Shown: in pieces, positions 1-7,976 of the stretch
Numbering within the stretch: the stretch's first letter is position 1
Layout of the letters: each line of letters begins with the position of its first letter
From: Anderseniella sp.
Lineage (GTDB): Bacteria; Pseudomonadota; Alphaproteobacteria; Rhizobiales; Aestuariivirgaceae
Length of the DNA: 46,626 nt
Direction: 5' to 3'
NCBI GenBank assembly: GCA_030626025.1
Contig: DAOUPT010000026.1
Location: forward strand, 1-46,626
Program-made: the position numbers and the translations under genes
Notes under the pieces: generated by a model
What the model was told of the DNA's origin: nothing
Database searches by the model: none
The model's input: the letters and a program-made list of their open reading frames with translations, nothing else

Positions 1-141
1 CATCACGGTCATGAGTTGCACATTTGCAGAAAGCAGCAGTTTTTCTATATAGCGCACGGCATCAACCACCTGGTTCAGTGAGGTGATGGGGTGGACGTGC
101 TCTTTGAATCAGCAAAGAAGGGGCTTGCTAGATGGATACTA

Positions 142-153
142 GAGCATTTTCGG
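142..153 (+). repeat. Left terminal inverted repeat of the IS630 element
   Basis: GAGCATTTTCGG, preceded by the TA target duplicate at 140-141. It matches the complement of 1175-1186 exactly. Confidence 0.9.
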
Positions 154-221
154 CAACTTTAGAATCGAGTTGGCTTTACAAGCGCGACCTCTTCTGATTC
201 AAGGAGTCAGGAGGACTTTTC

Positions 222-575
222 ATGACTTTATCCCAAGATTTACGACTTCGTATTGTTGATTTGGTTAAAACGGGTGTTTCACGGCGTCAGGCTGCCCGAC
301 AGTTTAAAGTTGGTGTCAGTTCGGCCATTCGATTTGCTAAACAGGCCGAAACATTGGGGCATGTGAAACCTAAAAAAGCCAAGAAACGCAAGAGCTGTCT
401 TGATCGGTTTGGGACAGAAATTCTTGGCTGGATTGCTGAACAACCCGATCTTACCCTTGCCGAACTGCGCCAGCGCCTTGATGAGCGCCAAGGCTTGCGT
501 GTTGGCTCTACAACGCTTCATGACTGGTTTGTTGCCAACCAGATTACCTATAAAAAAAACGGCACACGCCAGTGA
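222..575 (+). CDS. IS630 transposase, N-terminal part (ORF A)
   Basis: This 117-aa frame holds the DNA-binding part of an IS630 transposase. Residues 1-60 form a helix-turn-helix typical of these enzymes (LRLRIVDLVKTGVSRRQAAR, then VGVSSAIRFAKQ), followed by a second winged-helix-like segment (LTLAELRQRLDE, STTLHDWF). The start ATG is preceded by AGGAGG at 210-215, well spaced. The frame ends soon after an A8 run at 552-559; continuation into the catalytic domain needs a shift of +1 (or -2) at that run. A split transposase of this kind is common in the family, so this may be programmed slippage rather than damage. Confidence 0.85.
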   Translation: MTLSQDLRLRIVDLVKTGVSRRQAARQFKVGVSSAIRFAKQAETLGHVKPKKAKKRKSCLDRFGTEILGWIAEQPDLTLAELRQRLDERQGLRVGSTTLHDWFVANQITYKKNGTRQ

Positions 576-1173
576 GCAGGAACGTATTGATGTTCAAGCT
601 TCTCGTGCCCGTTGGCGCAAACGCCAGCACTGGTTGATGGATCATCTGGACTTGCTCGACCGGATCGTTTTCATTGATGAAACAGGTTTGAATACAAAAA
701 TGGCGCGTCTTCGCGGACGATCTACAAAGGGTCAGCGATTGGTAGCCTCAATTCCCCATGGGCATTGGAAAACGCTGACCTTTATCGCCGGTCTACGTCA
801 TGATGGCATGACAGCGCCATGGGTATTGGATGGCCCCATGGATGGGCCAGCCTTTATTTCCTACATCAAAACACAACTCGCACCAACACTACAAAAGGGT
901 GACGTGGTCGTGCTGGATAATTTGCCCGCTCACAAAGTTGCTGCTGCCAAAGCGGCCATCAAAGAACGTGGTGCCTGGCTGTTGTTCCTACCACCCTATT
1001 CACCGGACCTTAATCCCATCGAACTGGCTTTCTCGAAACTCAAAGCACACTTAAAGCGCCTAGCTCCACGAACCGTAGACGGGGTTTGGAAATGCGCCGG
1101 AAAAATTCTCGAATTATTTTCAAAACAAGAATGTGCAAACTTCTTCGCCGCAAGTGGATATGGACCAAAATAA
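553..1173 (+). CDS. IS630 transposase, catalytic DDE domain (ORF B)
   Basis: This frame continues from ORF A after the A8 run and encodes the RNase H-like DDE domain. It begins with the family signature KKTAHASEQERIDV, then carries the first catalytic Asp in FIDETG, the second in VVLDNLPAHK, and the Glu in PYSPDLNPIE. Spacing and motifs are those of IS630/Tc1-type transposases. It has no convincing ribosome-binding site of its own, so it is probably made only as a fusion with ORF A by ribosomal or transcriptional slippage. The stop at 1171-1173 lies just inside the right terminal repeat. Confidence 0.85.
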   Translation, partial: KKTAHASEQERIDVQASRARWRKRQHWLMDHLDLLDRIVFIDETGLNTKMARLRGRSTKGQRLVASIPHGHWKTLTFIAGLRHDGMTAPWVLDGPMDGPAFISYIKTQLAPTLQKGDVVVLDNLPAHKVAAAKAAIKERGAWLLFLPPYSPDLNPIELAFSKLKAHLKRLAPRTVDGVWKCAGKILELFSKQECANFFAASGYGPK

Positions 1174-1174
1174 C

Positions 1175-1186
1175 CCGAAAATGCTC
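1175..1186 (-). repeat. Right terminal inverted repeat of the IS630 element
   Basis: CCGAAAATGCTC, the exact complement of the left repeat, followed by the TA duplicate at 1187-1188. Confidence 0.9.
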
Positions 1187-1283
1187 TAGTTCCTGATCGC
1201 TTTGAATCATCGCATATTCCTTCCGCCTCATTTCTGGCACACACCTGCCAACTACTGCCACGCCGAAGGTAAACAGCTATCAG

Positions 1284-1349
1284 GGGACAACCGACTACAT
1301 CCGCTGTGAGTATTGCGGTGAGTTTGCGTCCCAATTCTGATCTCTCCAA
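1284..1349 (-). pseudogene. Remnant of a class III adenylate cyclase N-terminus
   Basis: Read on the minus strand from a TTG at 1347-1349, the frame gives LGRKLTAILTADVVG after five leading residues. This is close to the start of many alphaproteobacterial class III adenylate/guanylate cyclases (RKLAAILAADVVGYSRLM). The next residues, CPLIAVY, no longer follow the family, and the IS element lies 100 nt further on. GGAGAG near 1340-1345 could have been a ribosome-binding site. I read this as a decayed gene start. The rest of the stretch 1187-1503 shows no gene. The match is short, so confidence is limited. Confidence 0.35.
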
Positions 1350-1503
1350 AATGAAATGTAGCCGGTATCTTTGTTGGGCGCCACTTCTTTCAAAAATGTC
1401 CCACGAATACCGACATATCTACAATAAGCACGAATTTGCCTGTCAATGATCCAACCAAGCCACTGCTCGACAATAATCTCAATTGCAATTTGTCTTGATT
1501 AAA

Positions 1504-2265
1504 TCAACTGAAAATCGCATTGGTAAGGCGGTTGGCACCGTCTAGAAGGACGTCTTTGTTTCTCAGGGCTGTTGCGATAGACAGTCGTTGCGTCGGTCCA
1601 TGAAATGCAAGTGCGGCAAAAAATTTTCCTGACGGGTCGCAGACCGGAACGGCAATGGCGATCATACCTTCCACAAATTCTTCATTATCAAGCGCATAGC
1701 CCTGTTTGGAAATTTTATTCAACTCGAGCATTAATTTTGTCTTGTCAGTGTACGTGTTGGGCGTGCGTTTATCTAAATGTATGCTTTCCACCATGGATTT
1801 GCGAAAAGAAGGGGCAAGATTTGCCAGAAACGTTTTGCCACTTGCTGTGCAATGGAAGGGAACATGGGTGCCGATGGGCAATTGAATTCGAAAGGGCCAA
1901 TCGGTTTCCACCCTGTCGAGATATGTCATGCCCTGATCTTCAGGGACAACAAAATTGACAGTTTCGCTGACCTGTTCCGCAACATCAAGAAGAACCTGAT
2001 GGCGCGCGACATGGAAGCGCGACGCAAACAGGATACCCGAAGCCATTTCACGCGCGCGTCGACTGGGACGCAAGCCCTTGGCTGTCGTGTCCCGAACTAA
2101 ATATCCTTCTTCAATCAGGGTTTTGCAGAGGCGATGGACCGTTTGTTTGGGGAGTCCCAGTTCCTGATTTATTTCGGTTGGTGACATCGACTTATCTGAC
2201 TGGCCCAGCACTTCCAGGATACGCAGTGTCCGCAGATTTGTCGGTATACGACCGTCTTGAGCCAT
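1504..2265 (-). CDS. IclR-family transcriptional regulator
   Basis: A 253-aa regulator. An N-terminal winged helix-turn-helix (residues about 7-65: LRTLRILEVLGQ, SPTEINQELGLPKQTVHRLC, LIEEGYLVRD) is followed by an IclR effector-binding domain (about 80-250) with family features such as VPFHCTASGKTFLA, EEFVEGMIAIAVPV and FFAALAFHGPTQRLS. I place the start at ATG 2263-2265 (MAQDGRIPTNL), which has AAAGGC upstream and fits the family; an in-frame start at 2361 would add 32 non-conserved residues. It is transcribed away from the GMC oxidoreductase and the TRAP/dehydrogenase genes, so it probably controls them, with an aldonate-like or sulfonate-like effector (inference). Confidence 0.9.
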   Translation of the reverse strand: MAQDGRIPTNLRTLRILEVLGQSDKSMSPTEINQELGLPKQTVHRLCKTLIEEGYLVRDTTAKGLRPSRRAREMASGILFASRFHVARHQVLLDVAEQVSETVNFVVPEDQGMTYLDRVETDWPFRIQLPIGTHVPFHCTASGKTFLANLAPSFRKSMVESIHLDKRTPNTYTDKTKLMLELNKISKQGYALDNEEFVEGMIAIAVPVCDPSGKFFAALAFHGPTQRLSIATALRNKDVLLDGANRLTNAIFS

Positions 2266-2362
2266 TTTCTTTTGCCTTTCATCGCTGCATATCGTGGGCA
2301 CTTCAATACATGAAACTTTAAGAATGCCTTGAAATAAATCCTGATTCATGTTGAACTGCAAA

Positions 2363-2385
2363 TATTGAGTATAATAGTCTCATTA
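2363..2385. promoter_or_regulatory. Candidate operator between the divergent regulator and GMC oxidoreductase
   Basis: An imperfect palindrome, TATTGAG, nine bases, then CTCATTA, with six of seven arm positions matching. It lies in the only divergent intergenic region of this cluster and contains TATAAT. IclR proteins bind short palindromes in such places. This is position and symmetry only. Confidence 0.3.
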
Positions 2386-2422
2386 TTTGATATTTTAGTA
2401 AAGATATTTCAGGGGTGGATCG

Positions 2423-4033
2423 TTGGAATTTGACTTTATCATCGTTGGTGCGGGCTCGGCGGGCTGTGTCTTAGCCAATCGTCTGACGGCGTGCGGTCGA
2501 TTTAAAGTTGCACTGATTGAAGCGGGTGGGCGTGATTCGTCCCCTTGGATCCATATTCCAGTCGGGTATTTCAAGACGATGAACAATCCGAAAGTAGACT
2601 GGTGTTTCAAAACCGAACCCGATCCGGGATTGAACGGTCGATCGATATCATGGCCGCGTGGTAAAGTACTTGGTGGCTCAAGCTCAATTAACGGGTTGTT
2701 ATATGTAAGAGGCCAACCACAGGATTTTGATCATTGGCGACAGTTGGGCAACACGGGTTGGGCCTGGTCGGACGTTTTGCCATTATTCAAACGCAGCGAA
2801 ACCTGGGAAGCCGCAGCATCTGACGGCAGTGACGATGAAATGCGGGGTAGATCTGGTCCGCTTTCTGTTTCTCCATCAAATCTCACGCGTGAGATCATTG
2901 ATGCCTGGGTGGAGGCAGCCATTGCGGCAGGCTACAAACAAAACCCTGACTATAATGGTGCGGATCAAGAGGGGGTTGGCTATTTTCAGCAAACCATCAA
3001 AAATGGCCTTCGATGCAGCAGCGCAGTAGCATATTTACGACCGGCGCTTAAGCGATCAAATCTGAAACTGTTCACAAACACTCAAGTCCTAAAACTTGAT
3101 TTTACACAAGGCAGAGTCAGCGGTTTAAAAATTACCAATGGCGGTGATGATATAACCTTGAGTGTAACCGGAGAGGTGATCCTGGCAGCCGGAGCGATTG
3201 CTTCCCCGCAATTGTTAATGGTTTCGGGGATTGGTCAACAAGAGCAGCTCAAGCAAAATGGCATCCAGCTCAGGCACCAGCTGCCGGGTGTTGGCTCCAA
3301 TCTGCAAGATCATCTACAGGCCCGACCGGTGTACAAATGCACCGTACCTACCATCAATACGGAAACCAGCAATGTTTTCAAAAAAGCGGCCATTGCGGCT
3401 CAATACATCGCAACACGTAGCGGCCCGATGGCGATGGCGGCAAGTCTGGGAACTGGCTTTTTGAAAACGCGGGCGGACCTTGCAACGCCCGATATCCAGT
3501 TTCATATCCAGCCCTTTAGTGCAGACAGTCCCGAGCAAGGCCCTCACCGTTTTTCGGCCTTTACAGCATCCGTCCTGCAGTTAAGACCGGAAAGTTCAGG
3601 CTATTTGGAAATTCGCTCAGCCAGCATGGCTGATGCGCCCGCCATTTATCCAAATTATCTCTCAACCAGAACAGATTGTGACACGCTGGTGAAAGGCATT
3701 CAGATTGCTCGAAAAATTTCAAGCTTTGAACCTCTAAAATCGCTCATCAGTGCCGAACATGCGCCTGGTGCCAGTGTCGCTGAAGATGATTATGATGCTA
3801 TTCTGGATTGGGCTCGCAACACCTCAACAACGATCTATCACCCGTCTGGAACATGCAAAATGGGCAACGACCCGATGGCTGTTGTTGATGAAAAGCTGAA
3901 GGTGCATGGCCTTGAAAACCTGCGTATTGCCGATGCTTCGATCATGCCGACAATTACTTCTGGCAATACCAATGCACCGGTTATCATGATTGGTGAAAAA
4001 GCCGCCGACCTTGTGTTGGAGGATGCCAGATGA
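2423..4033 (+). CDS. GMC-family oxidoreductase (choline/alcohol dehydrogenase-like)
   Basis: A 536-aa FAD flavoprotein of the glucose-methanol-choline family. The dinucleotide-binding motif [13 protein letters not shown] is at residues 8-20, the second GMC signature region [12 protein letters not shown] near 85-96, and the C-terminal active site shows His473 ([10 protein letters not shown]) and Asn517 ([10 protein letters not shown]). The His/Asn spacing of 44 residues equals that of choline oxidase. The start is TTG at 2423, chosen because AGGGG at 2411-2415 is correctly spaced and the FAD motif follows at once. The stop overlaps the TerC-like start by ATGA, so the two are coupled. The substrate is unknown; the setting suggests an alcohol or polyol, perhaps sulfonated. 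Confidence 0.9.
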   Translation: MEFDFIIVGAGSAGCVLANRLTACGRFKVALIEAGGRDSSPWIHIPVGYFKTMNNPKVDWCFKTEPDPGLNGRSISWPRGKVLGGSSSINGLLYVRGQPQDFDHWRQLGNTGWAWSDVLPLFKRSETWEAAASDGSDDEMRGRSGPLSVSPSNLTREIIDAWVEAAIAAGYKQNPDYNGADQEGVGYFQQTIKNGLRCSSAVAYLRPALKRSNLKLFTNTQVLKLDFTQGRVSGLKITNGGDDITLSVTGEVILAAGAIASPQLLMVSGIGQQEQLKQNGIQLRHQLPGVGSNLQDHLQARPVYKCTVPTINTETSNVFKKAAIAAQYIATRSGPMAMAASLGTGFLKTRADLATPDIQFHIQPFSADSPEQGPHRFSAFTASVLQLRPESSGYLEIRSASMADAPAIYPNYLSTRTDCDTLVKGIQIARKISSFEPLKSLISAEHAPGASVAEDDYDAILDWARNTSTTIYHPSGTCKMGNDPMAVVDEKLKVHGLENLRIADASIMPTITSGNTNAPVIMIGEKAADLVLEDAR

Positions 4034-4659
4034 CCTTTCCTGATCTTTTCAGCATTGCTCAAATCGTTTTCGCAGATATTATCTTATCAGGCGACAATGC
4101 GCTGGTGATCGGTATGGCAGCTGCCACCCTGTCCCCGGAGCTACGTAAGAAGGCAATTCTTTGGGGAATGGGGCTAGCCGCCGTTTTAAGGATAATTTTC
4201 GCCAGTTTTGCAACCTATCTGATTGCTATTCCCGGTGTTCTGTTTTTCGGTGGCCTGTTGCTGGTCTGGGTTTGCTGGCGTTTCTATTGTGAGCTTCGCG
4301 ATAATATCGCAGAACAGGCCGAGCACGCGCTTGAGGCTAAGGGTTATCAGGGTTCTCCACGTAAACAAATTTGGAACGCGTTGGTGACCATCACCATAGC
4401 CGATGTCTCCATGTCCATTGACAATGTCATTGCTGTTGCTGCGATTGCGCGCGATAACACCGCGCTTTTGGTCTTTGGGCTGGCTTTGGCAATTGCCTTC
4501 ATGGCCTTTGCCGCGACCACGATTATGCATTTGATGACACGCTATCCCTGGCTTTCCTATGCAGGATTGTTTTTTCTGATTTATCTGGCTGGCTCCATGC
4601 TGGTCGATGGTGCGCCGCAGGTTATGCAACTGGCGGGATTTTCCGGAGACGGGCAATGA
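4030..4659 (+). CDS. TerC-family integral membrane protein
   Basis: A 209-aa membrane protein of the TerC/YjbE family. It shows the duplicated acidic transmembrane motifs of the family: [16 protein letters not shown] near residues 15-30 and [17 protein letters not shown] near 125-141, with about seven hydrophobic helices. Family members export metal ions such as Mn2+ or confer tellurite resistance. It starts inside the GMC stop (ATGA overlap), so it is translationally coupled. A TerC protein in a TRAP/dehydrogenase operon is unusual. It could serve as an exporter of an end product or simply be a metal exporter (inference). Confidence 0.88.
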   Translation: MTFPDLFSIAQIVFADIILSGDNALVIGMAAATLSPELRKKAILWGMGLAAVLRIIFASFATYLIAIPGVLFFGGLLLVWVCWRFYCELRDNIAEQAEHALEAKGYQGSPRKQIWNALVTITIADVSMSIDNVIAVAAIARDNTALLVFGLALAIAFMAFAATTIMHLMTRYPWLSYAGLFFLIYLAGSMLVDGAPQVMQLAGFSGDGQ

Positions 4660-4822
4660 GTGTTTCAAAAGGTTTTTCAAGAATTTGGATGAACAGACGA
4701 AAGGTTTTGACGTCATGATCATCTGATCGGTTTTCCCAAATAATAAAAGCGCCAACCATCCCCTTCACTGGTAAAGGCGGGAAAATGAAAATGAAGGCAA
4801 ACGAGAACTAGGGAGGATAGTA

Positions 4823-5944
4823 ATGTCCATTCTCAAAAAACTAACGATCGGTACGGCCGGTGTGGCACTCGCGTTGAGCGTGTGCCTGACATCAGTTCAG
4901 GCCGTTGCCAAAAATGTGACCATCCGGGTTCAGTCGGTAATTCCGGCAAAAGCCGATGAAGTGCATATGCTGAAAGAATTTGCCAAGGATGTCAGTGATC
5001 TAACCGGTGGAACATTGACCATCAAGGTTTTGCCAGCTGGCGCGGTTGTGGGGGTTAAGGAAACACTTGATGCGGTTGATAAAGGTCTGATCGAGGGTGG
5101 ATTTGCCTGGACCCATTATTGGTCGGGTAAACATCCAGCGGCCATGCTGTTTGGATCACCGGTTGCCGGTGCCGGTGTTGGTATCGATAATATCGCTTTC
5201 GTTTCGTGGTTCCAATATGGCGGTGGTAAAGAGCTTTACGATCAGTTGTGGAAAGAAATGGGTGTCAACATCAAAGGCTTTATGTTGCAGCCGGTTGGAC
5301 CTGAAGCTTTGGGTTGGTTCAAAGAGCCAATTAAATCCATGGCTGACTTCCGCAAATACCGCTTCCGCACACCTCCGGGCATTCCTGGCCAAACATACAA
5401 GGATATCGGTGTTGCCTCTGTTGCGATGGGCGGCGGTGATATACTTCCTGCCCTTGAAAAAGGTGTGATTGATGCGGCTGAATGGTGCTGCCCGAAACCT
5501 GATTTGGTTTTCGGCTTTTATAAAGTGCTCAAGCACTATTACCTGCAAGGGCTGCATCAGGTTGTTGTGAATGCTGATTTGTACATCAATGGTGACGTTT
5601 ACAAAAGTTTGACCCCGCTGCAGAAAAAAGCACTGGAAGTGGCTGCCAACGCATCACTGTCAAAAGCCATGAGTTACCGGATTTATGAAAACGGTAAAGC
5701 GCTAAAAGAGCTGACAGAAAAGCATGGTGTCATTTTACATGATACACCTGCTGATTACTTTCCAGCTTATATGGCTGCGGCAAAAGCAAGTCTTGAAAAG
5801 AATGCGGCTAAAAATGCGTTCTTTGCCAAAGTCTGGCAATCACAAAAGGACTTTGCGGCAATCGCTGTGCCTTTCTGGGCTGGCGCGCAAACATCCAATG
5901 CCAAACTTGGTCAGGCTTTTGCTGACACACTCAAGAAAAAATAA
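4823..5944 (+). CDS. dctP: TRAP transporter periplasmic substrate-binding protein, DctP family
   Basis: A 373-aa exported solute-binding protein. Residues 1-29 form a clear signal peptide ending near VQAVAKN. The mature part follows the DctP pattern: IPAKADEVHMLKEFAKDV at the start, the conserved Arg that holds a carboxylate or sulfonate in KYRFRTPPG near 180, and GVIDAAEWCCPKPD near 215-228. GGGAGG at 4810-4815 is an excellent ribosome-binding site. It is followed by a strong hairpin (5955-5983) and then by both membrane subunits, the normal TRAP order. Together with the HisD-like, SDR and ADH genes, a polar organic acid or sulfonate such as DHPS is the likely ligand (inference). Confidence 0.92.
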   Translation: MSILKKLTIGTAGVALALSVCLTSVQAVAKNVTIRVQSVIPAKADEVHMLKEFAKDVSDLTGGTLTIKVLPAGAVVGVKETLDAVDKGLIEGGFAWTHYWSGKHPAAMLFGSPVAGAGVGIDNIAFVSWFQYGGGKELYDQLWKEMGVNIKGFMLQPVGPEALGWFKEPIKSMADFRKYRFRTPPGIPGQTYKDIGVASVAMGGGDILPALEKGVIDAAEWCCPKPDLVFGFYKVLKHYYLQGLHQVVVNADLYINGDVYKSLTPLQKKALEVAANASLSKAMSYRIYENGKALKELTEKHGVILHDTPADYFPAYMAAAKASLEKNAAKNAFFAKVWQSQKDFAAIAVPFWAGAQTSNAKLGQAFADTLKKK

Positions 5945-5954
5945 AACAACAAAA

Positions 5955-5983
5955 ACATCCCGGCAGGAACCCTGCCGGGATGT
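5955..5983 (+). promoter_or_regulatory. Strong hairpin between dctP and dctQ
   Basis: A perfect 13-bp stem, ACATCCCGGCAGG paired with CCTGCCGGGATGT, and a 3-nt loop, followed by AAAAA rather than a T run. Such hairpins after a binding-protein gene often stabilise its mRNA or partly terminate, giving more binding protein than membrane subunits. Confidence 0.7.
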
Positions 5984-6038
5984 AAAAATCTCATCCGTAA
6001 ATCCGGGCGAAATATGAACATTGAGGGAGATTGCAGCG

Positions 6039-6647
6039 GTGGCTGAAAATTTGGAAAACCTTGACATCTCAGATGAGATGATTGCCGAGAGACGAAGCGG
6101 TGACCCTGGCAATTTACCCGATGATATGAAACCGTGGATGGCGACTACGATTACCTGGATTGACAGGATTGGTCTTTGGACCGGCAGGTTGACATGCTTG
6201 TTGCTGGTACCTGTTATGCTGGCCATGGTCTATGAAGTTGTGGCCCGCAAATTGTTTATCGCACCAACCGATTGGGCATTTGATGTTAGCCGCATGTTGG
6301 TCGGAGCAATGTTTATGCTTGGCGCCGGATATGCATTAATGCGCGGCGTGCATATCAGGGCTGACTTTATTTATCGAACGATGAGAGTCAAACACCAGGC
6401 AATGGTGGATGCCTTTTTGTACGTGCTGTTTTTCTTTCCTGGCATGACGTTCTTTTTTCTGATTTCTTTTGACTATACATGGACCGCATGGGTGCGTTGG
6501 GAATTGTCCATGGATACTGCCTGGATGGCTCCACTGGCCCCGGCCAGAACAGCGATGCCGTTAGGTGCATTGTTTCTGTTGTTACAGGGTGTTTCTGAGT
6601 TGTTGAAATGCATCTATGCGATCAAACATGACAGGTGGCCATCATGA
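6039..6647 (+). CDS. TRAP transporter small permease subunit, DctQ family
   Basis: A 202-aa membrane protein with four predicted helices (about residues 45-70, 80-105, 120-145 and 165-185), preceded by an unusually long, acidic cytoplasmic N-terminus. The sequence FDVSRMLVGAMFMLGAGYAL followed by RGVHIRADFIY is typical of DctQ. The GTG at 6039 is preferred because GGGAG at 6024-6028 is properly spaced; an in-frame TTG at 6021 lies within that site. The stop overlaps the DctM start by ATGA. It forms the Na+-coupled transporter with the two flanking gene products. Confidence 0.9.
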   Translation: MAENLENLDISDEMIAERRSGDPGNLPDDMKPWMATTITWIDRIGLWTGRLTCLLLVPVMLAMVYEVVARKLFIAPTDWAFDVSRMLVGAMFMLGAGYALMRGVHIRADFIYRTMRVKHQAMVDAFLYVLFFFPGMTFFFLISFDYTWTAWVRWELSMDTAWMAPLAPARTAMPLGALFLLLQGVSELLKCIYAIKHDRWPS

Positions 6648-7966
6648 CCTCAGAGATGATTGGCTTTATTATGATCGCAACAATGTTGTTTGCGATTTTT
6701 GTCGGTTACCCGATTTCATTCACCCTGATTTTTCTCGGATTTGTTTTTGGGGCCTGGGGCTTTGGGCCTGATCTGGTTTTCTACCTGATGGCTCTGCAGT
6801 TCAACAGTGTCATGTTGGAGCAAACACTGGCGGCGGTGCCTCTATTTGTCTTTATGGGAATATTGATGGAGCAGGCCGGGCTGATGGAGCGGTTGTTCAA
6901 AGCGGTTCAACTGATGCTGGCCTCAACAAAAGGATCCCTCTATATAGCTGTACTTTTTGTATCAACGATTTTTGCGGCAGCGACCGGTATCGTCGGTGCG
7001 TCAGTGACCATATTGGGCATCATGGCCGCCAAGACGATGAACAAATCAGGTTATGATGTAAAACTGGCAGCTGGAACAATTACGGCAGGCGGAACGTTGG
7101 GTATTCTCATTCCGCCATCGATCATGCTGGTGGTTATGGGGCCGGTGCTCGAGGTGCCGGTTACTGACTTGTTTGCCGCTGCAATTATTCCCGGTATCAT
7201 GCTGGCATTTATGTATACGGCCTATGCGTTGATCCGCTGTAAGATAGACCCGTCGCTGGGGCCGGAACTTCCCATGGAAGAGCGTGCCAATAATTGGAGA
7301 ATTGTTGCGCGTGAGTTCTTTTTGGGGCTGGTGCCGCCCGCTATGCTGGTAGGTTTTGCGCTTGGTTCAATTTTGCTGGGTTGGGCCACACCTACAGAAG
7401 GTGCCGGTTGTGGTGCATTTGGTGCTTTGTTGCTGACCCTTGCCTATCGCAAGATGACCGCAAAGAAGTTTTATGAAGCGCTGTTAAAGACCCTGGAAAT
7501 TTCAGTTTTGATTTTGTTTCTGGTTGCGGCGTCAAACTTTTTTGGCGCCGTGTTTTCACGCCTCGGGACGCCGACGATGCTGACAGAAACCTTGCTGTCT
7601 CTTGATCTTAGCCAGATGCAGGTCTTGCTGCTGGTCATGGCGTTAATTTTTGTTCTGGGCTGGCCGCTGGAATGGGTGCCGATTGTATTAATCATAGTGC
7701 CAATTCTTATTCCGGTTCTCGACAAAATGGGCATTAACCTGACCTGGTTCGGTATTCTGGTTGCAGTCAATTTGCAAACAGCCTGGCTCAGTCCACCCGT
7801 AGCACTGTCGGCTTACTTCTTAAAAGCGGTTGTGCCTGAATGGAACCTCAAGGATATTTATCTGGGCATGATGCAGTTCATGGTCATTCAACTGATTGGC
7901 CTGTTGTTGATCCTGATGTTCCCACAAATTGCCTTGTGGTTACCAGAATATATTTATGGGAAATAG
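6644..7966 (+). CDS. TRAP transporter large permease subunit, DctM family
   Basis: A 440-aa protein with about twelve transmembrane helices. It shows DctM signatures such as VPLFVFMGILMEQAG, GASVTILGIMAAKTM and GILIPPSIMLVVMGPV, and near the end PILIPVLDKMGINLTWFGIL and TAWLSPPVALSAYFLK. The ATG at 6644 has AGGTGG at 6633-6638 and overlaps the DctQ stop; an in-frame GTG at 6635 falls on that site. It is the substrate and Na+ channel-forming subunit of the TRAP system. Ten bases separate it from the HisD-like gene, so the operon continues. Confidence 0.93.
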   Translation: MTSEMIGFIMIATMLFAIFVGYPISFTLIFLGFVFGAWGFGPDLVFYLMALQFNSVMLEQTLAAVPLFVFMGILMEQAGLMERLFKAVQLMLASTKGSLYIAVLFVSTIFAAATGIVGASVTILGIMAAKTMNKSGYDVKLAAGTITAGGTLGILIPPSIMLVVMGPVLEVPVTDLFAAAIIPGIMLAFMYTAYALIRCKIDPSLGPELPMEERANNWRIVAREFFLGLVPPAMLVGFALGSILLGWATPTEGAGCGAFGALLLTLAYRKMTAKKFYEALLKTLEISVLILFLVAASNFFGAVFSRLGTPTMLTETLLSLDLSQMQVLLLVMALIFVLGWPLEWVPIVLIIVPILIPVLDKMGINLTWFGILVAVNLQTAWLSPPVALSAYFLKAVVPEWNLKDIYLGMMQFMVIQLIGLLLILMFPQIALWLPEYIYGK

Positions 7967-7976
7967 GCGTGAAGCA

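Larger units (their letters stand above)
142..1186 (+). mobile_element. IS630-family insertion sequence, complete
   Basis: The element is bounded by perfect 12-bp inverted repeats, GAGCATTTTCGG at 142-153 and its complement at 1175-1186. A TA is duplicated at 140-141 and 1187-1188. The flanks rebuild an original CTAG site, the target preference known for IS630 relatives. Inside are two overlapping frames of a DDE transposase in different phases, joined at a run of eight A (552-559). Both ends and the duplication are intact, so the insertion seems fairly recent. The sequence it interrupted is not an obvious intact gene. Confidence 0.92.

Noticed and set aside
1-108. Open minus-strand frame at the left edge reading SLNQVVDAVRYIEKLLLSA
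   Set aside because: It looks protein-like but is only 36 codons, begins right after a stop at 109-111, and continues outside the window. I found no family and no start signal, so I do not call it a gene.
2351-2375. Sigma-70 promoter TTGAAC plus TATAAT upstream of the GMC gene
   Set aside because: The spacer is 13 bases, too short for a normal promoter; the TATAAT may still be used with another -35 element.
4186-4755. 189-aa frame antisense to the TerC gene
   Set aside because: Composition typical of an antisense shadow, no ribosome-binding site or domain.
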